DNA of 64,000 bases, taken from contig NZ_CP015196.1 in NCBI RefSeq assembly GCF_001623565.1, forward strand, positions 186,001 through 250,000, in the 5' to 3' direction. Numbering within the stretch: the stretch's first letter is position 1; each line of letters starts with the position of its first letter. This document shows, one piece after another, positions 8,800-18,335 of the stretch. The position numbers and the translations under genes are program-made. The notes below the pieces were generated by a model that searched no databases, was not told the origin of the DNA, and worked only from the letters and a program-made list of their open reading frames with translations. This DNA comes from Streptococcus marmotae. GTDB taxonomy: Bacteria > Bacillota > Bacilli > Lactobacillales > Streptococcaceae.

Positions 8800-10137
8800 A
8801 TGAATTCATTACATCAATCATTAACCGATCGATTTTTTGCTGATTACGAAGCCAATCAGCACTTTGCAGCTACGGAAAATGCAGTAACCCACAATGGTAT
8901 CTATGCTTCTCTTGAAAAACGCAGCAGCAGTGTCGAAAATACCCCTGTTTTTTCCATTGATTTAACCAAAGACAAGGTCAGCAACCAAAAGGCTTCCGGT
9001 CGCTGCTGGATGTTTGCCGCTCTCAATACCTTCCGCCACAAAATGATCGCTGGTTTCCAATTGGAAGATTTTGAACTCTCTCAAGCCCATACCTTCTTTT
9101 GGGATAAATATGAGAAATCCAACTGGTTTTTAGAACAAATTTTAGCGACAGCTGATCAAGCATTAACCAGCCGCAAGGTCAAATTCCTCTTAGATGTTCC
9201 TCAACAAGACGGTGGTCAATGGGACATGGTCGTATCTCTCTTTGAAAAATACGGAGTTGTGCCAAAATCAGTCTATCCAGAATCCATCTCTTCCAGCAAC
9301 AGCCGTGAACTCAATGCTGTCCTCAATAAATTGCTACGCCAGGATGCCCAAATTTTACGTGATTTGGTGACAGCAGGCCAAACTCAAGAAGCTATTCAGA
9401 CAAAAAAAGAAGAACTCTTGCAAGAAATCTTTAACTTTCTTGCCATGTCGCTTGGCTTACCACCTCGTACCTTTGATTTTGCCTACCGAGATAAGGACAA
9501 TCACTACCATAGCGAAACAGGCTTAACTCCGCAGGAATTTTACAAAAAATATGTGGATATTCAACTGGATGATTACGTCTCCATCATCAACGCACCGACT
9601 GCTGACAAACCGTATGGCAAGTCTTATACCGTTGAAATGCTCGGAAACGTAGTGGGCAGCCGACCTGTACGCTATCTTAACGTGGAAATGGATCGCTTGA
9701 AATCCCTTGCTATTGCTCAAATGCAGGCTGGTGAAACGGTCTGGTTTGGGTCTGATGTCGCTCAATCTAGCAATCGTAAGACAGGTGTCATGGCAAATGG
9801 CATGTATGATTTTGCTTCTAGTATGAAAATTGACCTCCACCAAGATAAGGCTGGTCGTCTTGACTACGGTGAAAGTCTGATGACTCACGCAATGGTCTTA
9901 ACGGGTGTCGATCTTGATGAAAATGGCCAATCCATTAAATGGAAGGTTGAAAATTCTTGGGGAGACAAGGTTGGCGATAAGGGATATTTTGTTGCAAGCG
10001 ATAGCTGGATGGACGAATATACCTATCAAATCGTTGTCCGCAAAGAATTCTTAACAGAGGCAGAGCTTGCAGCCTACAATGCAGAGCCAATTGTTCTTGC
10101 ACCATGGGATCCAATGGGAGCATTGGCTAGCAAATAA
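8800..10137 (+). CDS. pepC: Aminopeptidase C (bleomycin hydrolase family)
   Basis: The 445-residue cytoplasmic papain-fold aminopeptidase (C1B family) takes part in peptide use. The catalytic triad is visible: C69 in ASGRCWMFAALN, H363 in LMTHAMVLTG and N385 in VENSWGD. Homologues form hexamers whose C-terminus blocks the active-site cleft; the C-terminal DPMGALASK segment fits. The gene has its own promoter and a terminator at 10199-10230, so it stands alone. Length is normal. Confidence 0.96.
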   Translation: MNSLHQSLTDRFFADYEANQHFAATENAVTHNGIYASLEKRSSSVENTPVFSIDLTKDKVSNQKASGRCWMFAALNTFRHKMIAGFQLEDFELSQAHTFFWDKYEKSNWFLEQILATADQALTSRKVKFLLDVPQQDGGQWDMVVSLFEKYGVVPKSVYPESISSSNSRELNAVLNKLLRQDAQILRDLVTAGQTQEAIQTKKEELLQEIFNFLAMSLGLPPRTFDFAYRDKDNHYHSETGLTPQEFYKKYVDIQLDDYVSIINAPTADKPYGKSYTVEMLGNVVGSRPVRYLNVEMDRLKSLAIAQMQAGETVWFGSDVAQSSNRKTGVMANGMYDFASSMKIDLHQDKAGRLDYGESLMTHAMVLTGVDLDENGQSIKWKVENSWGDKVGDKGYFVASDSWMDEYTYQIVVRKEFLTEAELAAYNAEPIVLAPWDPMGALASK

Positions 10138-10198
10138 GCAAACGTAAATCACTACAAAACGCTGAGAACGTGAATAAAACTCTTCAAATATTAAAAAC

Positions 10199-10230
10199 GA
10201 GGCTGGACACTTTTGTCTTAGCCTCTTTTT
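10199..10230 (+). terminator. pepC terminator
   Basis: GAGGCT-ggacacttttgtctt-AGCCTC is followed by TTTTT. Confidence 0.75.
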
Positions 10231-10392
10231 ATATAATCTATTTCGAGCTACTTTTATCTCCTAATGCTCGAATGGCAAGAATTTTACTTCTTCTAAGCCG
10301 ATACTCTATAAAAATCATGAGAATGATTGCCTTGATTTAAAATGCGTCCGTTATTTCTTTTTGGTTTATCAAGCCCCTTTTTAGAAAAAAAG

Positions 10393-10908
10393 CTATTTTT
10401 TTGTAAAGGCTTTCTTCCACATACGGTAGGTCAAATAGGCCAGTAGGCCTCCTAAGGTATTCGTCCACAAATCATCTACTTCAAAGACGCGTCCCGCATC
10501 AAAGAGGAGATCTAGCAATATTTGGGTACACTCGATGAACAAGCTGATACAAAAGCTATAACAGATGACCGCTCGAAGGCTCTGCCATTTCTTAAACAGA
10601 AAAACAAAGGCCAAGACAAGGGGATAGAGTAGAAAAATATTAGTCAGATTTTGTAGTAAAACCAGCCACCAATCAGCCAGACTGTCCAGCTTATCAGCAT
10701 TCACAAAACTGTTAAAGGGAATTGGCAAAATATAGAGTCGACCAATTTGGACGATGCCTGGCGTAGAAAACATCTTGTACTGAGGGTAAATATTTTGTGG
10801 CAGAAAGCACATGCAACAGATTGCAAGAGCATAAATCCGTGCTAAGAACAAGGTGGTTTTTCGACCAAGCGGAGTCAATTCTCCATCCTTTTGGAAGACT
10901 TGTTTCAT
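10393..10908 (-). CDS. VanZ-like membrane protein
   Basis: The 171-residue protein has about four hydrophobic segments and a VanZ-like C-terminal half (ALIFEC-type core visible as [12 protein letters not shown], then [17 protein letters not shown]). VanZ itself gives teicoplanin resistance by an unknown route; most chromosomal VanZ-like proteins have no known function. The start overlaps the rlmN stop by 4 bp, a linkage seen in other streptococci. Residues 1-20 are charged and cytoplasmic, followed by the first membrane span. Confidence 0.8.
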   Translation of the reverse strand: MKQVFQKDGELTPLGRKTTLFLARIYALAICCMCFLPQNIYPQYKMFSTPGIVQIGRLYILPIPFNSFVNADKLDSLADWWLVLLQNLTNIFLLYPLVLAFVFLFKKWQSLRAVICYSFCISLFIECTQILLDLLFDAGRVFEVDDLWTNTLGGLLAYLTYRMWKKAFTKK

Positions 10909-12017
10909 GCCTGAATGCCTGCCTTTGCCTTAGCTGCAGCAATACGGGCGCGGGCCGATTCACGATCCTTCTTCATCGTATTGGAACGCAGCTGACCGCA
11001 GGCTGCATCAATATCGGTACCATGTTCCTGACGGACAACGCAGTTGACACCATTTTTCTTAAGGCAATCATAAAAAGCAGCTACTCTTTCTGGCGTAGAA
11101 CGGCTGTACTGGTCATGCTCGCTGACAGGATTATAGGGAATCAAGTTAACATAGGACAACTTGCGAATATTTTTAGTCAAATCAGCTAGTTCCTGAGCTT
11201 GTTCCACACCGTCATTGACTTCATTCAACATGATGTATTCAAATGTCACACGACGATTGGTTGTCTCGATATAATCTTCGATTGCTTCAAACAAGACTTC
11301 AATCGGAAACTTACGATTAATCCGCATGATACTAGAACGAATGTCATTATTCGGTGCGTGGAGCGAAACAGCTAGGTTGACCTGTACCCCTTCACGGGCA
11401 AATTCACGGATCTTCGGTGCTAATCCAGAGGTAGACACTGTAATATGACGGGCTCCAATTGCCATTCCCTTATCATCATTCACCGTCCGTAAGAAGGTGA
11501 GGACATTGTCATAGTTATCAAATGGCTCACCAATCCCCATCACAACAATATGACTGACACGTTCTCCCTGATTGCGCTCATCAAAATATTTCTGAACCAG
11601 CATAATCTGTGCCATGATTTCTCCACTTGTCAAATCACGCTGCTTGCGAATCAAACCAGAGGCACAGAAAGTACAGCCAATATTACAACCAACCTGAGTC
11701 GTCACACAGACAGATAGCCCATAGTGTTGACGCATTAAAACAGTCTCAATCAACATACCATCAGGTAATTCAAACAGATACTTGACTGTTCCATCTTTTG
11801 ATTCTTGCACAATCCGCTGCTTAAGAGGATTCACAACAAATTGCTCATTGAGCTTCGTTATTAACTCCTTAGATAGATTGGTCATTTCTTCAAAGGTCTG
11901 GACACGTTTACGATACAGCCATTCCCAAATCTGTGTAGCACGAAATTTCTTTTCGTCCTGTGCTAAAACCCAGTCTATCAAATCAGTGCGGCTAAGGCTA
12001 TAAATTGATTGTTTCAT
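10905..12017 (-). CDS. rlmN: 23S rRNA (adenine2503-C2)-methyltransferase RlmN
   Basis: The 370-residue radical-SAM enzyme methylates C2 of A2503 in 23S rRNA and of A37 in some tRNAs. The iron-sulfur cluster motif is C111-x3-C115-x2-C118 in [11 protein letters not shown]340 (IDAACGQLR) is the second methyl-carrying cysteine. [15 protein letters not shown] is also typical. There is no downstream second copy, so this is RlmN and not a plasmid Cfr. It lies 7 bp after the YutD-like gene and is probably co-transcribed. Confidence 0.95.
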   Translation of the reverse strand: MKQSIYSLSRTDLIDWVLAQDEKKFRATQIWEWLYRKRVQTFEEMTNLSKELITKLNEQFVVNPLKQRIVQESKDGTVKYLFELPDGMLIETVLMRQHYGLSVCVTTQVGCNIGCTFCASGLIRKQRDLTSGEIMAQIMLVQKYFDERNQGERVSHIVVMGIGEPFDNYDNVLTFLRTVNDDKGMAIGARHITVSTSGLAPKIREFAREGVQVNLAVSLHAPNNDIRSSIMRINRKFPIEVLFEAIEDYIETTNRRVTFEYIMLNEVNDGVEQAQELADLTKNIRKLSYVNLIPYNPVSEHDQYSRSTPERVAAFYDCLKKNGVNCVVRQEHGTDIDAACGQLRSNTMKKDRESARARIAAAKAKAGIQA

Positions 12018-12024
12018 ACGTCTC

Positions 12025-12591
12025 CTACTTTTGGCGAATCACAAAACCACGTTTGGCTTCTTGTGATTCACCGTGATTCTTTTTCTTGCTTTGTTTCTTG
12101 CTACGTTCAGGCTTCTGCTGCTTTTGTATACGTGGAGTATTTTTCTCATTTTTTTCTTTGACAGTAAATGAGCGCTGGTTCTTACGATTGCTCCGACTGC
12201 GGCGCTTGCGGTTAGGCCGTTCTTCCATTTCTACCGCTAATTCCTGCGGCTGATTATTCCCTAAAACAAAATAGGCGCAGCCAAAATTACAAAATTCTGT
12301 CAAATAATCATCTAATCGACTAATTTTTATATCTGATTTTACAGCCTTGTCATCCTTATAAAAGCCTTTCAAGCGGAGCTGTTCATTGCCCCAATCTCCC
12401 ACAATGTAATCAAATTTCAACATAATAGGGGAAAATCGCTGACCAAAAGCTGTCTGATCAAAGGCTTCACGGTAGTCTTCCAAGAGGTCTAGCTCAATAC
12501 TTTCTGCAACAACCTTATCTCCAACACGGGCAAAACTAGGTCCAGGAAATTTATTATAATTATATAATTCTGGTGCAATTTCTTTTTTCAT
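12025..12591 (-). CDS. YutD family protein
   Basis: The chosen start is the ATG at 12591, because AGGAGG lies 6 bases upstream; an in-frame ATG 36 bp earlier has no such site. The 188-residue protein has a YutD (DUF1027) N-terminal domain of about 110 residues, with [35 protein letters not shown] strongly basic C-terminal tail ([26 protein letters not shown]) follows. The function is unknown. The basic tail suggests nucleic-acid contact, and the partner rlmN suggests ribosome biology; both are inference. Confidence 0.75.
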   Translation of the reverse strand: MKKEIAPELYNYNKFPGPSFARVGDKVVAESIELDLLEDYREAFDQTAFGQRFSPIMLKFDYIVGDWGNEQLRLKGFYKDDKAVKSDIKISRLDDYLTEFCNFGCAYFVLGNNQPQELAVEMEERPNRKRRSRSNRKNQRSFTVKEKNEKNTPRIQKQQKPERSKKQSKKKNHGESQEAKRGFVIRQK

Positions 12592-12721
12592 CACGCCTCC
12601 TTTTCTCTTTCTTACTAACCTTACCATTATACCACGATTGTAGAAATTTTTGATAGGCTAGTGGTAAATAAGAGAAATTTCAGAACATTCTCATATTCTC
12701 TGAACTACTAACAAAAAGAGC

Positions 12722-13771
12722 CTATTGGCCCTTTGTTTTTTTCAGATAATCAATCGCTTCCTGGACATTGGTCACTGGAACAACCTGAATAGTCAATTTA
12801 TCTCTTTTCACAGCTTCCATTGCTTCTTCATAGTTCGTTTTAGCATCTGGTTTTTGTTTTAAGATTTCAGGATCAACAGGATTATTGGGAGCAAAGAAGA
12901 TACTTGCCCCAGCTTTTGCAGCAGACAAGACCTTCTTATCCGCTCCACCAATATCACCGACAGAACCGTCTTGCTCAATCGTTCCAGTACCTGCAATTAC
13001 TCGTCCGTCTCGCAAATCAGGATCAGCTAACTGTGTGTAAATGGCAAGCGTAAACATTAAACCTGCACTCGGACCACCGATATTACCAGTTTGGAAATCA
13101 ATCTTTTCACTACTTTTAACCTCGGTATGGTCAACTAGGCCAATTCCAATGCCATTTTTCCCGTTTTCGAGTCTAATAATTTTTCCTTTGGCGGTCAATT
13201 CCTTACCAGAACTGAGATAACCAACCTCAACATCGCTGCCTAATGTTAAACCACTGACATAGTCAATGAGTTCAGGCGAACTCTTAAAGGTCTTGCCATT
13301 CACACTCACAACGGTGTCTGCAATATTCAAAATCTGCTTAAAAGTCGAATCATCCGTCACATTGAGGACATAGACCCCAAAGAACTCCAAAGAAGTGTCT
13401 TTCTTAGCTAGTTTTAAACCTTGATATTTCGCCATATTTTGGGAAGTTTCCATATAGAATTGATTAATCCGGTAAAACTCTTCGCTATTTGCGCCTCCTG
13501 CCAATTCTTTCTTGGGAATGATGTCCGAATGGGAATCAAGAGCAGCAAACAAGAGCTGAACAGCAGTAGCAGGTTTGACTTGGATGTAGACAAAATTATA
13601 GGAGCCGGGTTTGTCATCTTTTTTCCCAGCCACGGTCAAGACACTTCGAATATCAGAAGCTCCACCCGGACTTTCGACATAGTAGGGAAGGGGAAGAAAA
13701 CAGCTACCCATAAAAGGACAGTCGAGAGAACTATCGAGAGAATCAGAAGTAATTTTTTATTTTTTTTCATT
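12722..13771 (-). pseudogene. sepM: SepM/YlbL-type Lon-fold PDZ serine protease, apparent single-base frameshift near the N-terminus
   Basis: The expected membrane anchor begins at the ATG at 13771 ([18 protein letters not shown], then LLWVAVFF). The rest of the protein, from LPLPYYVESPGG, is in another frame. The two meet near 13690-13700 in a T/C-rich run, as if one base were missing. Downstream the protein is complete: PDZ domain, then Lon-type protease domain with the serine in GGPSAGLMF and the lysine in IGGADKKVLSA. In S. mutans, SepM trims the competence pheromone. The gene overlaps coaD by 15 bp. If the deletion is real, the anchor is lost and the protease probably inactive; a sequencing error is the main alternative. 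Confidence 0.75.
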
Positions 13772-14245
13772 CTTTTGTAATTCCTTACTAATTATTTCTG
13801 GCACATACGGACGGATGTCTTGGTGGAACTGCAACAATTCCCTGACCTGACTAGATGAAACAAACTTGTATTCTGGCTTGGCCAAGAGATAAATCGTTTC
13901 TAGTTGAGGAGCCAACTCACGATTATAAAAATCAAAACTAGATTCGTATTCCAAATCCATCCCATTGCGCAAGCCACGTACTAAATAACTCGCACCAATT
14001 TCTCTTGCCACATCCACCACCAATTTCTCTTGTGCAACCAAGACCTGAACTGTTGGCATATCTGCTACTACTTCTTCAATCAAGCGTTTTCGCTCTGAAC
14101 TAGCAAGCAGACCTTCTTTATGCGGATTAACAAACACACCTACATACAGGACATCAAATAGCTGGCTAGCCCGTTTAATCACGTCCAGATGTCCATTTGT
14201 CAGTGGGTCAAATGACCCTGTAAAAAGTCCAATTTTATCTGACAT
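13757..14245 (-). CDS. coaD: Phosphopantetheine adenylyltransferase
   Basis: The 162-residue nucleotidyltransferase makes dephospho-CoA from phosphopantetheine and ATP, the penultimate CoA step. Visible motifs are [17 protein letters not shown] (the TxGH-type nucleotide site) and the C-terminal [13 protein letters not shown] loop. It overlaps rsmD upstream by 11 bp and the protease gene downstream. The rsmD-coaD-sepM order is usual in streptococci. Confidence 0.95.
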   Translation of the reverse strand: MSDKIGLFTGSFDPLTNGHLDVIKRASQLFDVLYVGVFVNPHKEGLLASSERKRLIEEVVADMPTVQVLVAQEKLVVDVAREIGASYLVRGLRNGMDLEYESSFDFYNRELAPQLETIYLLAKPEYKFVSSSQVRELLQFHQDIRPYVPEIISKELQKNEKK

Positions 14246-14774
14246 AGACTGTTACCTTACTAATTCCATATCTTTTTTCTTTCCAGACTCCCAAGTCAGC
14301 AATTTCTTCTGGTAGCTCAACCTGCTTATCCGTTTCACAGACGACCATGACCTCTTCTGCCAGTAAATTTTTCTGACATAAGGCTGTAACGGTTTCTACA
14401 ATTGTTTCCTTCGCGTAAGGAGGATCTAAAAAAACGACATCAAAGGGACCTTGCACCACTTGTAAGGCTTGCTGGGCTTCCATTTTCAATAATTGAAACT
14501 TCTCAGCTTCCTTAGTCATCTGAATATTCTCTGCGATGATGAGTTGCGCTTGCCGGTCTCGTTCCACCAATACAGCTTGATCCATTCCACGCGAAATAGC
14601 CTCAATGGACAAGCCTCCGCTTCCTGCAAACAAATCTAAAACACGACCTCCGTCAAAATAGGGACCAATCATATTAAACATCGCACCACGCACCTTGTCC
14701 GAAGTCGGACGTGTCGTCTGACCTGGCAAGGTTTTAAGCGGTCTACCACCATAATTTCCAGAAATAATTCTCAT
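14235..14774 (-). CDS. rsmD: 16S rRNA (guanine966-N2)-methyltransferase RsmD
   Basis: The ATG at 14774 is chosen because the family begins [13 protein letters not shown]; the earlier in-frame ATG at 14822 has no ribosome site. The protein has 179 residues. The SAM site is [18 protein letters not shown] and the catalytic motif is VFLDPPYAK (the DPPY of N2-guanine methylases). The start has no clear Shine-Dalgarno sequence; an extended -10 box ends only 7 bp before the ATG, so the mRNA may be leaderless. Confidence 0.92.
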   Translation of the reverse strand: MRIISGNYGGRPLKTLPGQTTRPTSDKVRGAMFNMIGPYFDGGRVLDLFAGSGGLSIEAISRGMDQAVLVERDRQAQLIIAENIQMTKEAEKFQLLKMEAQQALQVVQGPFDVVFLDPPYAKETIVETVTALCQKNLLAEEVMVVCETDKQVELPEEIADLGVWKEKRYGISKVTVYVR

Positions 14775-14781
14775 AGTTCTT

Positions 14782-14790
14782 ATTATAGCA
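14782..14790 (-). promoter_or_regulatory. Extended -10 box of rsmD, very close to the start codon
   Basis: TGC-TATAAT on the minus strand ends 7 bases before the ATG. A normal start point would fall on or next to the A of the ATG. Confidence 0.5.
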
Positions 14791-15031
14791 TAACTGCTAG
14801 CAATCTGAGCTGTAAAAAACATCTACACCACGACAGACGCATGAAGAAAATCATTCGTTGAAAAAGTTGTGAAAACAGCAAAACGCCTACTTTGACAACC
14901 TTATTTTAAAAAAATTCGAAGGATTTTCGAGAAATTCTCTAGTTTTTCATCCTTTAATACTACATGAAAGTTTCTCTTTCGGCAATTACAGGTCTGGTTT
15001 TTCAATATTTCAGAATAAAAAATCATATTTT

Positions 15032-15245
15032 ATACTCGTCAAAAATCAAAGTCTGATGTCGTTACCTCACCTTGCTTCAACAGTCCGGGGGACTGTTGAA
15101 GGTTGGAAATAAGGATTATGTCATAATCCTCAGCTAACATTAGTCAGAACTAGTGGCACAGTGGAGACGAGCCAAGCTCGTTCGATTTTCAGCCTTCCAT
15201 AATTCTCGATTGTGGAATAATCAGATTTTGATTTTTATAGAGTAT
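15032..15245. mobile_element. MITE-like element, about 214 bp, long form
   Basis: The ends are imperfect inverted repeats (ATACTCGTCAAAAATCAAAG against ATACTCTATAAAAATCAAAA) flanked by TA. The same ends bound a 104-bp element at 48201-48304. The interior holds a CAACAGTCC-ggg-GGACTGTTG hairpin (15076-15100 region), the linker AAGGTTGGAAATAA, a second hairpin AGGATTATG/CATAATCCT, and TTCCATAATT/GATTGTGGAA. It resembles the pneumococcal RUP class of TA-targeting elements thought to be moved by an IS630-type transposase; that link is inference. It has no coding capacity. Confidence 0.6.
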
Positions 15246-15350
15246 TAGAAATAATTTGGAAAAATTTTCTTCATGCGTCTGTCGTGCATCTACACAACTT
15301 TAATAAGTAAGCAAAAAGAGCAGTCTTGCTCTCTTTCAACGATATTCAGT

Positions 15351-15734
15351 TTAGTTTGTTTTCACTTTTCCATCCCAGCTATTTAAACCATAGCTCAGAA
15401 TGTAAATATCATTAAATCCTTGCTTTTTCAAATAGAGAGCTGCTTGTGTCACAAATTGTCCACGGTCATTTTCATACAGCAAAACTGGCTTGTCTTTACG
15501 AAGGGCAGCAAGGCTTTGCTTTAATTGCTGATAAGGAATATTACGTGCTCCCATGATATGTTTTTTGCGGTATTCTGTTGGCTCACGTAAATCAATCAGT
15601 TGCCCACTATAGATTTTCTGTGCAAACTCATAATTTTCAACGACCTTGGCTGCTCGACGTAAGCGCCAATAATTGAAGCCCATCCACGCTCCTAATACAG
15701 CTACAAACAATAGTAATACATAAAGTGTTGACAT
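15351..15734 (-). CDS. Membrane-anchored rhodanese-like protein without catalytic cysteine
   Basis: The 127-residue protein has one N-terminal membrane span (about residues 4-22) followed by a rhodanese fold: LIDLREPTEYRKKHIMGARNIPY and a C-terminal GFNDIYILSYGLNSW. Active rhodaneses carry a cysteine at the loop that here reads LLYENDRGQF, so sulfurtransferase activity is unlikely. It is the second gene after yqgQ, 4 bp apart. The pair is common in lactic acid bacteria. The function is unknown. Confidence 0.82.
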   Translation of the reverse strand: MSTLYVLLLFVAVLGAWMGFNYWRLRRAAKVVENYEFAQKIYSGQLIDLREPTEYRKKHIMGARNIPYQQLKQSLAALRKDKPVLLYENDRGQFVTQAALYLKKQGFNDIYILSYGLNSWDGKVKTN

Positions 15735-15737
15735 TTC

Positions 15738-15950
15738 CTACTCCTTTTTCCCTTGATAGTTTAATTCCAAACGATGTTCCCGTCTTAAGACCAATTCAGC
15801 CTCCATGTACTCCACTCGGTCAAGCAATCCAGCCTCATAAATCCGCTGCAGTTCAATTTGCATCATCTCAATATCATACAAGCGATTTCCCATGTAAATG
15901 ATGATTCCAAATTGCTTTAATAACTGTTGCACATCATAAAGTTTCTCCAT
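15738..15950 (-). CDS. YqgQ family small protein
   Basis: The 70-residue protein MEKLYDVQQLLKQFGIIIYM... matches the YqgQ (DUF910) family, small helical proteins next to glucokinase or rhodanese genes in Firmicutes. The start at 15950 is chosen by family agreement; an ATG 27 bp upstream would add MVNFCYTFS. There is no Shine-Dalgarno site. A TTGCAA-17-TACACT promoter ends 6 bp before this ATG, which suggests a leaderless mRNA. The function is unknown. Confidence 0.8.
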   Translation of the reverse strand: MEKLYDVQQLLKQFGIIIYMGNRLYDIEMMQIELQRIYEAGLLDRVEYMEAELVLRREHRLELNYQGKKE

Positions 15951-15956
15951 AGAAAA

Positions 15957-15985
15957 AGTGTAGCAAAAGTTGACCAATATTGCAA
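15957..15985 (-). promoter_or_regulatory. yqgQ promoter placing the start point at the ATG
   Basis: TTGCAA-17-TACACT with an extended TGC lies on the minus strand. It is the best-formed promoter in this stretch and ends 6 bases before the chosen start. Confidence 0.5.
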
Positions 15986-16003
15986 TTGAAAAGAAGAAAC
16001 GGA

Positions 16004-16183
16004 TTATCGCTCTTCTTTCTTAAAGCGAATATAGGCTCTGACTATTATATACAGCCGATGACCTACCATAATGAGCAATATCCACCATAACACTTGCTGA
16101 ATAATGGCATATCCTGTTGGGAACAATCGAGCCAGCAAGGCAAAACCAGCCAAATAAGCTAATAAAATTATCAGATTTCTCAT
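16004..16183 (-). CDS. Small membrane protein of 59 residues
   Basis: The ATG at 16183 has a good GGAGG site 7 bases upstream. The 59-residue product starts MRNLIILLAYLAGFALLARL. It has two hydrophobic segments (about residues 3-20 and 26-45) and a basic end, YIRFKKEER. It is predicted to sit in the membrane as a hairpin. I do not recognise a family. It lies just upstream of yqgQ on the same strand, but yqgQ appears to have its own promoter. Confidence 0.65.
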   Translation of the reverse strand: MRNLIILLAYLAGFALLARLFPTGYAIIQQVLWWILLIMVGHRLYIIVRAYIRFKKEER

Positions 16184-16357
16184 TACAATCCTCCAAACTC
16201 CTAGTAAGCAAACTACGAAAACGCATTCCTAACTAAAATCATAACACATATTCCTTAAAAAAACAAGTTTGCCCAGTTTGTTCAACACCTATTGAAAACT
16301 ATGCCATGTCAGATGTAGGGGAAAGCAAGAACTGCTAACACCATTGTAAAATCCATT

Positions 16358-16647
16358 TGTAACAGCCTCCTAGATTTTACTGACAGAACGTTTCTCACTA
16401 TCCCAACTTGTAGCAGTCCCTCGGATTATAAGGTTAAAAGCAAAGCTTCTTTTATTTCCAACCTCCAATAAGATCAAGGCTACATTGATAGAACCTACAG
16501 TTCTTTTATTTCCAGCTTGTAGCAGTCTACTAGACTGCATAGACAGAACTTACAGTTCCGTTATTTTCAACTTCTAACAATCCACTGAACTGCATAGACA
16601 GAACCTACGGTTCCGTTATTTCCAACTTGTAGCAGTCTACTAGACTG
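16358..16647. repeat. Tandem array of 55-bp two-hairpin units
   Basis: The hairpin core CAGTCTACTAGACTG or a variant occurs at 16413, about 16468, 16523, 16578 and 16633, exactly 55 bp apart. A more diverged copy is near 16360. On the minus strand each unit reads hairpin A (CAGTC...GACTG), linker CTACAAGTTGGAAATAA, then hairpin B (GAACC-gta-GGTTC, GAACT-gta-AGTTC, or AGAAGC-ttt-GCTTTT). The stems vary in a paired way while the linker is conserved. The last unit overlaps the stop codon of the response regulator gene, so the array forms its 3' untranslated region. Confidence 0.8.
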
Positions 16648-17247
16648 CTACAACCACCCATTTTCTTTGGCGGTGTTGGCGGCTTCGGTGCGGTTTTCGG
16701 CACCTAATTTGCTGAGGATAGTGGTCATGTAGTTGCGAATGGTTCCGTTTGACAGATACATTTGGTCGGCAATTTCTTTGTTGGATAGGCCTTGTGCGAC
16801 TTTTTGGAGTAGGATTTGTTCCTGTTTAGTCAGGGGATTTTTCATAGTGAAAAAGCTCTCCATTAACTCTGGCGAGTACTCTTTTTGTCCTTGGAGTACG
16901 CGTTCAATGGTTCGCATCAACTCAGCAATGCTGCGTTCTTTCAGTACATAGGCATCCACATCTGCTCGAATTGCACGTTCAAAATAGCCTGGCCGTTTAA
17001 AGGTCGTCACCATAATCACTTTTAAGCTCGGCAGCTCCTCTTTTGCCCATTCAAGGACATCGAGCCCCGTCATCTCAGGCATCTCAATGTCTAAAATGGA
17101 GACATCGATTTTTTCCTTTTGTAAAATAGCTTGCGCTTCTAAGCCATTTCTCGCTGGAAATACTTGGGCTACACCGTCCTGTAATTCCAAGAGCTGACAG
17201 AGAGCGTCCCGCAACATGCTTTGGTCTTCAGCGACTAAAATGTTCAT
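16648..17247 (-). CDS. NarL/LuxR-type response regulator
   Basis: The 199-residue protein has a receiver domain (residues 1-120; phosphoacceptor D53 in [12 protein letters not shown]; acidic pocket AEDQ at 6-9; K105-region VLKERS). A LuxR-type helix-turn-helix follows (about 135-199; [20 protein letters not shown]). It is the cognate partner of the kinase upstream, which it overlaps by 20 bp. By context it probably controls the linked ABC exporter, as in YvfTU/YvfRS-type systems of Bacillus; the signal is unknown. Confidence 0.9.
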   Translation of the reverse strand: MNILVAEDQSMLRDALCQLLELQDGVAQVFPARNGLEAQAILQKEKIDVSILDIEMPEMTGLDVLEWAKEELPSLKVIMVTTFKRPGYFERAIRADVDAYVLKERSIAELMRTIERVLQGQKEYSPELMESFFTMKNPLTKQEQILLQKVAQGLSNKEIADQMYLSNGTIRNYMTTILSKLGAENRTEAANTAKENGWL

Positions 17248-18334
17248 CTTTGTCTCCTTTCGGAATCTCTAGCTGAATTTGTGTCGGCTGTTTGCTAGAA
17301 ATGATTTCCATCCTGCCTTGATAGCGAATGAACCGATCACGAATGGAATGCAATTCCTCACCCGTCACCTGCTCAAATCCAATCCCGTTATCTTCTACTA
17401 AAACTCGCACCCAGCCGTCTTTTTCACTCAACTGAATGCGGCAACTACTTGCCTGACTGTGCTTGATAAGGTTATTCCCCAATTCACGCAGGGCCATGGT
17501 CAAAGCGGTTTCTTGTTCTCGACCGATTGCTATTTCTTCTTTCTCGATGGTCAAGGCAATCCCTGCCAGCTCAAGCATATTTCCTAAAATCTGCAACTCT
17601 TCTTCAAGACTGTGTACTTTTACGGCTTGGACAATCTCTCTGACTTCCTGCATCGAATTTTTGGCAATATCCCGCAAATCCTGTATTTCTTTTTGTGCCT
17701 TTTCATAGGCTCCATGCTCCATAAGAGTTAGGGCTAACTCACTCTTGACACTCAACATGGCAAAGACATGCCCCAAGGTATCGTGTAAATCTTGCCCAAT
17801 CCGATTGCGTTCATTTTCCGCTAAAAGCAGGTTGATAGAGGCATTTTTTGCTGTTAATTCCTGTTCAATCTTTGTTTGCTTGATGATCTGCCTCATGGCA
17901 TACAACATCCCTAGGCAGACCATATCCATAATTAAGAGAAAAATTTGTGTGGCAACATCTGTATCAGCCAGAACAGGGTAGAGGGTGGCGAGGAATACAA
18001 GATAAAAGCTTATATAGCGAAACCCTATCAGCTTATCGTCCCCAAAACGCCAGACCAAAATATTCGATAGGAAAAAATTGAACATAGAAATATTGGGGCT
18101 TCCATTAAAGGTAACGAAAACCACATAAAAGCAGAGATAGAGCCAAAAGAGGTTGACTACTAGCGGATGTTCCATCATCACAATACCAAGATAAGCAACA
18201 ATAAACAAAATCGTCAACCAAAAGATATAAAATGGATAGCCACCGCTTAGCGAATAATAAAAGGGAAAAACCAAGTACAGCAAGGATACATAGTACATGA
18301 TATGGATTTGTTTGAACTTATGCAGTAATCTCAC
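17228..18334 (-). CDS. Sensor histidine kinase (HisKA_3 / DesK-like)
   Basis: The 368-residue protein has about five or six membrane spans in residues 12-145 with no large external sensor domain. The dimerisation helix carries phosphorylated H184 in [13 protein letters not shown]. The ATPase domain has the N-box [11 protein letters not shown] and the G-box [10 protein letters not shown]. Intramembrane-sensing kinases next to ABC exporters often respond to membrane stress or peptides; that role is inference here. It starts 2 bp after the permease gene ends. Confidence 0.9.
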   Translation of the reverse strand: MRLLHKFKQIHIMYYVSLLYLVFPFYYSLSGGYPFYIFWLTILFIVAYLGIVMMEHPLVVNLFWLYLCFYVVFVTFNGSPNISMFNFFLSNILVWRFGDDKLIGFRYISFYLVFLATLYPVLADTDVATQIFLLIMDMVCLGMLYAMRQIIKQTKIEQELTAKNASINLLLAENERNRIGQDLHDTLGHVFAMLSVKSELALTLMEHGAYEKAQKEIQDLRDIAKNSMQEVREIVQAVKVHSLEEELQILGNMLELAGIALTIEKEEIAIGREQETALTMALRELGNNLIKHSQASSCRIQLSEKDGWVRVLVEDNGIGFEQVTGEELHSIRDRFIRYQGRMEIISSKQPTQIQLEIPKGDKDEHFSR

Positions 18335-18335
18335 C

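Noticed and set aside
13680..13775. Programmed frameshift as explanation for the SepM frame break
   Set aside because: No standard slippery heptamer with a following hairpin is seen at the junction. A simple one-base loss or sequencing error is more likely.
16020..16226. 68-codon minus-strand frame near the yqgQ region
   Set aside because: It has no ribosome site and an unlikely composition. The overlapping 59-codon frame at 16004-16183 has GGAGG at the right spacing and a membrane-protein pattern.
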